DNA of 5,418 nt from Acidobacteriota bacterium. GTDB taxonomy: Bacteria > Acidobacteriota > Blastocatellia > Pyrinomonadales > Pyrinomonadaceae. A program made the translations under genes and the position numbers. The stretch spans positions 1 through 5,418 of the forward strand of contig JAOTWT010000247.1 of the NCBI GenBank assembly GCA_029862725.1, in the 5' to 3' direction. Below the pieces are notes generated by a model, which saw only the letters and a program-made list of their open reading frames with translations, was not told the DNA's origin and searched no databases. Shown in pieces: positions 1 through 5,418 of the stretch. Position 1 is the first letter of the stretch; each line of letters starts with the position of its first letter.

Positions 1-1164
1 CTTCAGCTCCGACTCGATAAACTCATCCGAAAATTCGTCCCCCAGAAAGGCATCGGTCATCTTCCAACGCTTCTGTTCCTTTAGAACCGAATTGCTGACG
101 TAGAGTGCGGCACCGAGCGCGAGCCCGTCGTCGCCCGCCGCGGGCTGGATGCAGTGCTCTTTGAAAGGCGTCTGAAGAAACGCCTTGCCGTTGGCGACGC
201 TGTTCAGCACGCAGCCGCCAGCCATCGCCAGTCGCTCGCTGGGCGCCGCCTCGTAAAGCTTGTTGAGCACAGCAAGATAGTGCCGTTCGAAGAGCTTCTG
301 GAGGCCGAAAGCGACATCCTCGTCTCTTTTTGTGATGTCGGTATAGGGCTCTCTCGCATCGCCGAGTTCCTTGATAAAGAGATCGGAATAAAGCCGGTGG
401 ACGATCATTTCTCCCTCGTCGCTGATTTCCATTCCCTGGTTTGCGCCGAATGGGAGAAAGTACTCGGAATTTAGCTCGAAGCCTTCATTCGTTTCCCGTA
501 TCATTTTGTCAAAAAAAAGTTTATAGGTATCTCCCCCCAGTGGTGCGAGGCCCATCACCTTTCCCTCGTCGCCGTATTTGGGATAACCAATAAACTGGCA
601 AACGGCCGTATAGACGGTGCCCAGGGAATGCGGAACGAACACTCTCCTGACGGGCCGGATCGTGTCTCCCTCGCACTCGCTCAACATGCACGAGGCGAAA
701 TCCCCCGATCCGTCGATCGTAATTCCCGCACACCGCTCCCAATCGGAGGCGAAATAGGCGCTGGCGGTGTGTGCGAGATGGTGTTCCACATTATGGGTTT
801 CAAAATTGAGGCTTGAAGCTTGAACCCCGCATTCATCCGCGAGTAGCCTCCGCAGGTCATCGAAGGTCTTGCTCTTGCCGCGCATCCGTGCAAAATTCAA
901 AAGTTTTGTCGGATGTTGCAGCGCGAATTCCAGCTTTTTACGAAGATTCGCCGAAGAATCTCTTCCAACCGCCACGGCGTCGATATCAGGAAAATCGAGA
1001 TCCGCGTATTCGAGGCAGCGCAGGATCGACAATTTCGGAAAACCCGCAAAATACTTGACCCGGTTAAGACGTTCTTCCGCAATTGCGACCAAGGGTTTGC
1101 CGTCGACCAGGATCGCGGCCGAAGCGCCCGCGTGAAACGCGTTGATTCCAAGGATTACACTCAT
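1..1164 (-). CDS. Carbamoyltransferase, NodU/CmcH family (3' end cut by window edge)
   Basis: The frame is open from the ATG at 1164 to position 1, 388 codons without a stop, so the C-terminus lies outside the window. The family moves a carbamoyl group from carbamoyl phosphate, through carbamoyl-adenylate, onto a hydroxyl of a sugar, antibiotic or Nod factor. Visible marks are the start MSVILGINAFHAGASAAIL, EERLNRVK near residue 31, the metal-binding HxxxH in EHHLAHTASAYFAS (H128, H132), the phosphate-binding IDGSGDF (150-156), PHSLGTVYTAV (178-188), GDEGKVMGLAPLG (198-210), MAGGCVLNSVANGKAF (314-329) and QPAAGDDGLALGAAL (340-354). This covers the Kae1/ASKHA-like N-terminal domain; family members usually run near 550-620 residues, so most of the YrdC-like C-terminal domain is missing. 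The ATG overlaps the upstream methyltransferase stop by one base (TAATG), with a weak GGA six bases before it. The substrate cannot be read from the sequence. Confidence 0.93.
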   Translation of the reverse strand, partial: MSVILGINAFHAGASAAILVDGKPLVAIAEERLNRVKYFAGFPKLSILRCLEYADLDFPDIDAVAVGRDSSANLRKKLEFALQHPTKLLNFARMRGKSKTFDDLRRLLADECGVQASSLNFETHNVEHHLAHTASAYFASDWERCAGITIDGSGDFASCMLSECEGDTIRPVRRVFVPHSLGTVYTAVCQFIGYPKYGDEGKVMGLAPLGGDTYKLFFDKMIRETNEGFELNSEYFLPFGANQGMEISDEGEMIVHRLYSDLFIKELGDAREPYTDITKRDEDVAFGLQKLFERHYLAVLNKLYEAAPSERLAMAGGCVLNSVANGKAFLQTPFKEHCIQPAAGDDGLALGAALYVSNSVLKEQKRWKMTDAFLGDEFSDEFIESELK

Positions 1165-2159
1165 TATTTATCCAAATCGTGCTTCTGATTTATGGACTCC
1201 AGGTACACACTGTCGGCCACTTTGATCAGGGGCGGGATCATTTTGCTCGCCTTTCGCACGGCTTCCGAGGCATATACGACGGCTTTGTATTTCAGCGGCA
1301 GGAGGTCGACATCGCGTTTCTGAATCCCAAGACCGAAATACCCGTCTGCACTCATCTCGGTCCTGCCAAACTGGTCGCGAAATGTCTCGAGCAGTTCTGA
1401 GGGGGTCCAATACCTGATCTCAAATCCCTCGCCTTCCGTAAAACCGCGTTTCCAGTGCTGATAGTACTGCCTGATGCCGTACCGGTTAGGCATTTGCAAA
1501 TAGGTCTTCATTCCGGGCTTTAGCACGCGGGCGATCTCTTCGAGCGATATCCGCGTGTTCTGCTTGCTAAAGTGCTGAAAAACGCCGTACGAAAAAACAA
1601 CGTCGAAGGAGTCTTCGCGAAAAGGAAGAAACCTGGCATCCCCGACAACGAAACTTGCTTCGACACGCAATTGTCTTGTGACTCTTCCGGCCGCCAAAAC
1701 CGCGTCGAGGCTGGGGTCGATCCCGACCGGCCGGTATCCCCTTTGGCCGGCTGCGACAGACCACCGTCCCCAATTACAGCCGATATCCAGGAGCCTTTCG
1801 CCGTTTCCCGCCGGTAAACGGATCTCCGGGATCGGATAACGGAAGATCTCTCCCTCGACAGTCTTATAGAGATTGCCCGATGTATAGACGATCTCCTTTT
1901 GAACAAATTCATCGACGGTGTCATCCTCGACTACGGTTGTCTCCGAATAACTATCTGTATCAGTTGATTTAGAAGAAACTTGTTCAAGTGTTTTCTGAAT
2001 GTAACCGTGTGTCGATTCCGCCTCTTCGACGAGCATCACCGGGCATCCCTCGATGACGGGATAGCTATGGCCGCCGGAGCACCTGAGGTGTCCGTTTTGG
2101 AGTTCGAGCGAGGATTTGTCTCGCGGACAGACCAAGTGATTTAGAAGCCAATTGTCCAT
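1164..2159 (-). CDS. SAM-dependent methyltransferase with N-terminal Trm112-like segment
   Basis: Encodes 331 residues from the ATG at 2159. Residues 8-43 resemble the Trm112/YcaR small zinc-ribbon fold (HLVCPRDKSSLEL, then RCSGGHSYPV and EGCPVML). Residues 48-110 form a polar, acidic linker. A class I Rossmann methyltransferase (Methyltransf_11 type) follows: motif I LLDIGCNWGRWS (123-134), the acidic end of strand 2 in GID (146-148), GDARFLPF (173-180), DVVFSYGVFQHF (186-197) and the post-motif LEEIARVLKPG (206-216). It should methylate a small molecule or glycan in the cytoplasm using S-adenosylmethionine; the acceptor is unknown. Its stop overlaps the carbamoyltransferase start, which implies translational coupling and a shared pathway. 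An in-frame GTG at 2168 would add three residues. A GGGA lies 4 bases before the GTG and 13 before the ATG, so neither spacing is ideal; I prefer the ATG, which places the CPRD motif where it usually sits. Confidence 0.9.
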   Translation of the reverse strand: MDNWLLNHLVCPRDKSSLELQNGHLRCSGGHSYPVIEGCPVMLVEEAESTHGYIQKTLEQVSSKSTDTDSYSETTVVEDDTVDEFVQKEIVYTSGNLYKTVEGEIFRYPIPEIRLPAGNGERLLDIGCNWGRWSVAAGQRGYRPVGIDPSLDAVLAAGRVTRQLRVEASFVVGDARFLPFREDSFDVVFSYGVFQHFSKQNTRISLEEIARVLKPGMKTYLQMPNRYGIRQYYQHWKRGFTEGEGFEIRYWTPSELLETFRDQFGRTEMSADGYFGLGIQKRDVDLLPLKYKAVVYASEAVRKASKMIPPLIKVADSVYLESINQKHDLDK

Positions 2160-2168
2160 AAACAGCAC

Positions 2169-2509
2169 GGTTTCCCGAAAAAGACTGATTCTACAACATC
2201 GGGGGGTTATTTAAAATCGTCGAACGGGAAGCGGCACGCGCGCGCCGGCTTCTGGGGTACGAGTGAGCCGCGAACTGTTTCGTTTGATCGTTTGTACCGG
2301 TATGAAATGCCCGTTGCGGATAACGGTCCCGCGGCGCCGCGCATTGGAAAGCATTTTTTTACATAAATGGACGATGTTCGAGACTCAAACGGATTGTGGT
2401 TAGTGGACAATGTATAACGCAGTCGCCATTATGAAATCTGAGCACGGAGCTCTGAGCACTGAACTCTGTAGCCTAAGTCCCGAATCCTGAATCCTGAATC
2501 CTGAATCCT
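2169..2509. other. Divergent intergenic region
   Basis: 341 bases between the divergently transcribed methyltransferase and transporter genes. Both promoters should lie here, but I find no convincing -35/-10 pair. The best plus-strand -10 candidate is TATAAC at 2413-2418, without a good -35 at 16-18 bases. The middle holds a GC-rich stretch (2226-2345) with a small hairpin, CCGTT/AACGG (2311-2315 with 2322-2326), and a palindrome GCGGCGCCGC (2331-2340), followed by a T7 run at 2354-2360. The right end is the heptad array, annotated separately. No supported gene is seen; the one short minus-strand frame lacks an ATG, a ribosome binding site and a recognisable family. Confidence 0.7.
2438..2507. 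repeat. Degenerate 7-base tandem repeat array, ten units
   Basis: Seventy bases divide into ten consecutive heptads without a gap. Units 1 and 3 are CTGAGCA, unit 2 is CGGAGCT, unit 4 CTGAACT, unit 5 CTGTAGC, unit 6 CTAAGTC, unit 7 CCGAATC, and units 8, 9 and 10 are identical CTGAATC. Every unit starts with C, eight of ten start with CT, and the general form is CTGARYN. The left half shows a higher-order 14-base period (2438-2451 against 2452-2465, 12 of 14 identical). The right half is the most uniform, suggesting recent unit duplication there. The array ends three bases before the apparent TTG start of the transporter gene. The period of seven puts TGA triplets in all three forward frames, so it is not coding on this strand. 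Confidence 0.85.
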
Positions 2510-3400
2510 TTGAAGATCAACCGCACATTTTACGATTCCGGCATCACGCAGATGTTTCTGTCGACATTCTCGTTTGCGATGGCAAACGTTTTTGTAAAAC
2601 AGCTTTCGAACATGCCCGTTCTCGAGATCGTGTTCTTTCGGAGCATCGTCGCCGGTGTCTTATGCGCCTATGGGATCAGGAAGACAGGGGTCGACTGGCG
2701 CGGGAACAACAAGAGATTTCTGATCCTGCGAGGAGTGGCGGGCACCGTCGCACTCGTTCTCTTTTTTATCACGCTGCAAAACATCCCCCTCGCGACAGCA
2801 ACGACGATTCAATACCTTTCTCCGATATTCACGGCAACCATAGCAATATTCTTTCTAAAAGAAAGCATTCGCGTTCTACAATGGCTTTTTTATGCGATGG
2901 CGTTCAGCGGCGTCGTGCTGATCAAGAGCTTTGACCCGAGGATTTCGCTCTTTTATCTGATGATAGGCATCATCGCCGCACTCGGCTCCGGTATCGCGTA
3001 TAACTTTGTAAGGAGCCTTCGGGATTCGGAGAAACCTCTTGTGATTATTTTTTATTTTCAGATCATAGGACTCGTCGTCAGCGTGCCGGCGCTGTTCTTT
3101 TCGTGGAAGACCCCCGGGGGTGCCGACTGGTTTTACCTAGTGCTCGTGGGCCTTTTTTCATATCTTGGCCAGATTTTTCTGACAAACGCTTTTAGCCGCG
3201 AAAAGGCGGCGAGTGTGGCAATAATCGTTTACACTGGACTCGTATATGCGATTACAATCGGCTGGTTTTTCTATGGCGAAGAACAGACTGTCTACACTTT
3301 CGCGGGCATGGCGCTGGTCGTCGGCGGCGTGGTATTGAGCATTCTCTACGGACGTCGCCGAAATCTGATGGCGGACCGGGCGGTTGAAGCGGCAAGGTAG
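2510..3400 (+). CDS. EamA/DMT-superfamily inner-membrane transporter
   Basis: Encodes 296 residues from the TTG at 2510, a usual length for the drug/metabolite transporter superfamily. About ten hydrophobic helices are visible as two EamA repeats, residues 12-138 and 151-281. Family marks are the first helix FAMANVFVKQL (22-32), LRGVAGTVALVLFFITL (73-89), the helix 4 region PLATATTIQYLSPIFTA (93-109), FLKESI (115-120), and in the second half GSGIAYNFVRSLRDSEKPL (159-177) and SREKAASVAIIVYTGLVYA (229-247). The C-terminus is basic (GRRRN), fitting a cytoplasmic end. It should export or exchange a small metabolite across the inner membrane; the substrate cannot be named. It is probably the first gene of the four-gene plus-strand operon. 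The start is uncertain: TTG gives a full first helix with a short N-terminus, while the first ATG (2552) would begin inside helix 1. Neither has a clear Shine-Dalgarno sequence. An in-frame TGA at 2495, inside the array, limits extension upstream. Confidence 0.92.
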   Translation: MKINRTFYDSGITQMFLSTFSFAMANVFVKQLSNMPVLEIVFFRSIVAGVLCAYGIRKTGVDWRGNNKRFLILRGVAGTVALVLFFITLQNIPLATATTIQYLSPIFTATIAIFFLKESIRVLQWLFYAMAFSGVVLIKSFDPRISLFYLMIGIIAALGSGIAYNFVRSLRDSEKPLVIIFYFQIIGLVVSVPALFFSWKTPGGADWFYLVLVGLFSYLGQIFLTNAFSREKAASVAIIVYTGLVYAITIGWFFYGEEQTVYTFAGMALVVGGVVLSILYGRRRNLMADRAVEAAR

Positions 3401-3424
3401 TTTCGGAGCACGTCGGAGATGTGC

Positions 3425-3428
3425 AGGA
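3425..3428 (+). promoter_or_regulatory. Ribosome binding site of the CoA-binding protein gene
   Basis: AGGA seven bases before the ATG at 3436. It decides for this ATG over the in-frame GTG at 3421, which has GGAG only two bases upstream, too close to use. Confidence 0.65.
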
Positions 3429-3435
3429 TAAAAAA

Positions 3436-3840
3436 ATGAACACACCAGAGGAATTGAAAAGGATTTTTGCGGAATGCCGGACGATAGCGGTGGTCGGGCT
3501 ATCGTCGGACCCTTCCCGCCCGTCGAACGGGGTTTCCGGCTTTATGCGCTCGAAGGGCTATCACGTGATTCCCGTCAATCCCTTTGAAACGGAGGTATTT
3601 GGAGAAAAGTCATTTCCAAAGCTCGAAGACGTCCCGGTGGGGATCGATCTGGTCGATATCTTCCGCCGTTCGGATGCCGCCGGCGACGCGGTCGATGACG
3701 CGATCGCGGCAGGGGCAAATGCGGTCTGGATGCAGGAGGGAGTAATCGATGAGGCTGCGGCGAAACGGGCCGAGGAGGCGGGCTTGATGGTCGTGATGGA
3801 CCGTTGCTGGCTCAAGGAATGGTATGTCTATGGCCAGTAA
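3436..3840 (+). CDS. CoA-binding domain protein, YccU type
   Basis: Encodes 134 residues, the usual length of this one-domain Rossmann family (CoA_binding_2). Visible are the nucleotide-binding strand and loop TIAVVGLSSDPSRPS (16-30), GYHVIPVNP (41-49), VDIFRRSD (73-80), ANAVWMQEGVIDEAAA (94-109) and the C-terminal MDRCWLKEW (121-129). The conserved Cys (C124) follows Asp-Arg, as in the family. The fold resembles the CoA-binding part of succinyl-CoA synthetase, but the biological role of the stand-alone proteins is not settled. The protein lacks a signal peptide and should be cytoplasmic. The gene starts 35 bases after the transporter stop and its last 17 bases overlap the mogA start, so it is very likely co-transcribed with both. 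Confidence 0.93.
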   Translation: MNTPEELKRIFAECRTIAVVGLSSDPSRPSNGVSGFMRSKGYHVIPVNPFETEVFGEKSFPKLEDVPVGIDLVDIFRRSDAAGDAVDDAIAAGANAVWMQEGVIDEAAAKRAEEAGLMVVMDRCWLKEWYVYGQ

Positions 3841-4309
3841 GATCAGGGCGGTTGTGGTATCGGTCAGCGACACGCGTGATGAATCGAGCGACGTCTCGGG
3901 TATGCGTTTGTGTGCGCTCCTTGAGGACTTCGGGGCTGAGGTGCTCGAAAAGATCATCGTCACGGATGATTTTGAAAACCTCAGGCAGACGATTTACTCC
4001 CTTACCGAATCAGATGCAAATCTGGTTCTAACGACTGGCGGAACCGGCTTTGCGCCGCGGGACAATACTCCCGAAGCGACTCTCGCAGTGATTGAGAAGG
4101 AGACGCCCGGGATATCCGAGGCGATACGCGCCGAATCGGCGAAACATACAAGATTCGCGATGATATCGCGGGGTGTTTCGGGAATTCGCGGAGGTACTTT
4201 GATAATAAACCTACCCGGTTCGACAAAGGGCGTTGAGCAGTGCTTTGCGGTGATCGCTCCAATCCTCGAACACGCTATCGACCAGATATCGGGTCGCACG
4301 GGACACTGA
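3824..4309 (+). CDS. mogA: Molybdopterin adenylyltransferase MogA
   Basis: Encodes 161 residues, a full single MoCF/MogA domain. It activates molybdopterin by transferring AMP from ATP, the step before molybdate insertion in molybdenum cofactor synthesis in the cytoplasm. Motifs are VVSVSDTRDESSD (11-23), the acidic VTDDF (46-50), the glycine loop LTTGGTGFAPRDNTPEAT (69-86), with D80 at the place of the conserved active-site Asp, ETPGISEAIR (93-102), and SRGVSGIRGGTLIINLPGST (115-134), which binds the pterin phosphate. This last stretch and the TPEATLAVIEKETPG segment resemble plant Cnx1 G-domain and E. coli MogA more than MoaB. The ATG at 3824 has AAGGA (3814-3818) five bases upstream; a second in-frame ATG at 3830 would drop two residues. 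The gene overlaps the preceding stop by 17 bases. No other cofactor gene is seen in the window. Confidence 0.93.
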   Translation: MSMASKIRAVVVSVSDTRDESSDVSGMRLCALLEDFGAEVLEKIIVTDDFENLRQTIYSLTESDANLVLTTGGTGFAPRDNTPEATLAVIEKETPGISEAIRAESAKHTRFAMISRGVSGIRGGTLIINLPGSTKGVEQCFAVIAPILEHAIDQISGRTGH

Positions 4310-4311
4310 AA

Positions 4312-5130
4312 ATGCGCGCCCAGCTGTTTATAACCCTCTTTCTTCTCGCTTTTGGCTGCAGTGGCAGCGGGAAGTTCGATCACGCTCAAATAAAAGAGAT
4401 GCGGGACGAGTTATCCCGGGTTAGTTGTTCGAACGGGAGAAGGATGAACGAAACCCTTGATCTATTTGGTTCGAAGGGGTTGGCTGTCGAAATAAGCGAG
4501 TACCAAGAAGTCTCGAATGTCGTTGCGGAGATTTCAGGCAAAACGCAGGAAACATTGATCGTCGGCGCACACTATGACAAAACGGATGCCGGCTGCGGCG
4601 TGATCGACAACTGGACCGGTGTCGTAATGCTGTCCCACCTCGCCAAAGAACTAAGAAACCGAAATACTGAAAAATCCTACACGTTTGTCGCCTTTGGCGG
4701 CGAAGAGCGCGATCTTCAGGGCTCAAAAGCGATGGCCGAAGCGATTGCAAACGGCGCCCGCGAGAAACCATGCGCAATGATAAACCTGGACAGTTTTGGC
4801 TTTGAAAAAACATGGGCGCTGAGAAGCATTTCCGACCCCTCGATGCTAGACCTCGCCGCAGATGTTGAGCGCGGGCGCGGCGGTTCCTTTTCCATCAGAA
4901 ACTACCGCGGGGCGAGTTCGGATTCGAAGTCATTCCGGAGGATCGGTGTCCCTTCGATAACCTTTTCCGGCCTCGGCGACGACTGGCGCGATTATATTCA
5001 TGGCGAAGAGGATGTGATATCAAATATTGATTTTGACGCGGTCGCGGAAAACTACGACTTTTTACGGGAATTCGTGTTACATCTGGATACGGTGCCTTGC
5101 CGCAGTTTGGTAGGTGGGGAGTCTGATTAG
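4312..5130 (+). CDS. M28-family zinc peptidase, predicted lipoprotein
   Basis: Encodes 272 residues. The N-terminus MRAQLFITLFLLAFGCSGSG is a short hydrophobic signal with a lipobox (LAFG before C16), so the protein should be lipid-anchored and face the periplasm or cell surface. The rest is a compact M28 aminopeptidase-like domain with the full expected zinc set: H87 and D89 in GAHYDK, bridging D99 in VIDNWTG, catalytic E131 and ligand E132 in FVAFGGEERD, D160 in INLDSFG, and H230 in YIHGEEDVI. An active di-zinc exopeptidase is likely; the peptide substrate is unknown. A longer frame from 4240 is open, but the ATG at 4312 begins the signal peptide and has GGGA (4300-4303) eight bases upstream. 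The gene starts two bases after the mogA stop and ends the operon. Glutaminyl cyclase-like activity is possible in this fold but not indicated. Confidence 0.9.
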   Translation: MRAQLFITLFLLAFGCSGSGKFDHAQIKEMRDELSRVSCSNGRRMNETLDLFGSKGLAVEISEYQEVSNVVAEISGKTQETLIVGAHYDKTDAGCGVIDNWTGVVMLSHLAKELRNRNTEKSYTFVAFGGEERDLQGSKAMAEAIANGAREKPCAMINLDSFGFEKTWALRSISDPSMLDLAADVERGRGGSFSIRNYRGASSDSKSFRRIGVPSITFSGLGDDWRDYIHGEEDVISNIDFDAVAENYDFLREFVLHLDTVPCRSLVGGESD

Positions 5131-5190
5131 ACCTGGATTTGACTCATTTCGGGTTTGGGGGCGAATTTGAGTTTTGGTTTATTCTTGGGC

Positions 5191-5218
5191 GAAGAAAAAG
5201 CAGGGCAAAAGCCCTGCT
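5191..5218 (-). terminator. Intrinsic terminator of the EF-G gene
   Basis: A perfect 8-base stem, AGCAGGGC (5199-5206) and GCCCTGCT (5211-5218), encloses a four-base loop. Read on the minus strand the stem is followed by TTTTCTTC, with a further T at the stem base, the classic intrinsic terminator form. It lies 56 bases after the EF-G stop. On the plus strand the stem is followed by CCTAGCG with no T run, so it should not terminate the lipoprotein operon well by this mechanism. Confidence 0.8.
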
Positions 5219-5227
5219 CCTAGCGAA

Positions 5228-5268
5228 TGTGGTTAAAGGCAAAAAAATCGATTCTGCCACTGACCACA
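5228..5268 (-). other. Imperfect hairpin between EF-G stop and terminator
   Basis: Two 14-base arms, 5228-5241 and 5255-5268, pair at 12 of 14 places if one G-U is allowed (TGTGGT with ACCACA outside, GGCA with TGCC inside) around a 13-base loop that contains ATCGAT. In the EF-G transcript it lies just after the stop codon and before the terminator. It has no T run directly after the stem, so it is not itself a standard terminator. Its role, if any, could be protection of the 3' end. Confidence 0.45.
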
Positions 5269-5274
5269 GTTATC

Positions 5275-5418
5275 CTAATCCTCGTCGTCGTCACCGCGTA
5301 TGCGACCCTCTTCGCGAGCCTGCTGGATTACCTTCGACTGCAGGTTTTGGGGGATCGGATCGTAATGCGAGAACTCCATGTTGTAACTTCCGCGGGCCTG
5401 GGTCATCGAGTTAAGACG
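5275..5418 (-). CDS. fusA: Elongation factor G, C-terminal end (5' part outside window)
   Basis: Forty-seven codons and a TAG stop, open to the right window edge. The segment SMTQARGSYNMEFSHYDPIP matches the end of EF-G domain V (compare the family form SMTQGRGxxxMxFxHYxxVP), followed by a helix and the acidic tail RGDDDED. EF-G is the GTPase that drives ribosomal translocation and, with RRF, ribosome recycling, in the cytoplasm. The GTPase domain is not in the window, so I cannot tell the main translational EF-G from an EF-G2-type paralogue. It is convergent with the lipoprotein operon, with 144 bases between the two stops. Confidence 0.85.
   Translation of the reverse strand, partial: RLNSMTQARGSYNMEFSHYDPIPQNLQSKVIQQAREEGRIRGDDDED

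Noticed and set aside
154..474. Plus-strand open frame of 106 codons
   Set aside because: It lies antisense to the carbamoyltransferase, whose conserved motifs continue without a break through the same bases; the plus-strand product has no recognisable motif.
869..1188. Several overlapping open frames on both strands
   Set aside because: All are shadows of the first 100 codons of the carbamoyltransferase and show Arg/Ser-rich, family-less products.
2331..2360. GC-rich palindrome followed by T7 as a plus-strand terminator
   Set aside because: The T run begins 13 bases after the palindrome, and no plus-strand gene lies upstream that would need it.
2207..2410. Minus-strand frame of 67 codons in the intergenic region
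   Set aside because: It would need a TTG start, has no ribosome binding site, and the product has no recognisable fold or family marks.
2438..2507. Heptad array as a CRISPR
   Set aside because: There are no spacers; the 7-base units abut directly and are far shorter than CRISPR repeats.
3421..3435. GTG start adding five residues to the CoA-binding protein
   Set aside because: The ATG at 3436 has a well-spaced AGGA and gives the usual family N-terminus.
4240..4311. Upstream extension of the M28 peptidase frame
   Set aside because: It would bury the lipoprotein signal 24 residues inside the protein and overlap the mogA end; the ATG at 4312 has its own binding site.
3994..4389. Minus-strand frame of 131 codons
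   Set aside because: Antisense to mogA and the peptidase start, both well supported by motifs; no family marks of its own.
5139..5414. Plus-strand frame of 91 codons at the right end
   Set aside because: It runs through the terminator stem and antisense to the EF-G end; no recognisable product.

Overview
The window is a 5.4 kb piece of a bacterial chromosome with seven protein-coding genes, two of them cut by the window edges. Codon use and base composition look even across it, and I see no insertion sequence, tRNA, rRNA or CRISPR array. The host cannot be fixed from sequence alone. The gene families and the moderate GC content fit an environmental Gram-negative lineage; the lipoprotein signal supports a diderm, and Acidobacteriota is my guess, held weakly.

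Left block (1-2168, minus strand): a class I SAM methyltransferase with an N-terminal Trm112-like zinc-ribbon segment, followed with a one-base stop/start overlap (TAATG) by a NodU/CmcH-type O-carbamoyltransferase. The carbamoyltransferase stays open for 388 codons to the window edge and lacks its C-terminal domain here. The two are probably co-translated tailoring enzymes for a glycan or secondary metabolite.

Middle gap (2169-2509): a 341-base divergent intergenic region. Its right end is a degenerate array of ten 7-base repeats (2438-2507) that runs directly into the apparent start of the next gene.

Right block (2510-5130, plus strand): four tightly spaced genes likely to form one operon. 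They are an EamA/DMT-family ten-helix transporter, a small YccU-type CoA-binding protein, MogA (molybdopterin adenylyltransferase of molybdenum cofactor synthesis) and a short secreted M28 metallopeptidase with a lipoprotein signal. The CoA-binding gene and mogA overlap by 17 bases.

Right edge (5131-5418): the last 47 codons of elongation factor G arrive on the minus strand, convergent with the operon. They are followed by an imperfect hairpin and then a strong intrinsic terminator read on the minus strand.

Most of this is ordinary housekeeping and envelope biology. The parts most worth a second look are the heptad array next to an unusual translation start, the coupled methyltransferase/carbamoyltransferase pair, and the two stacked 3' hairpins after EF-G.
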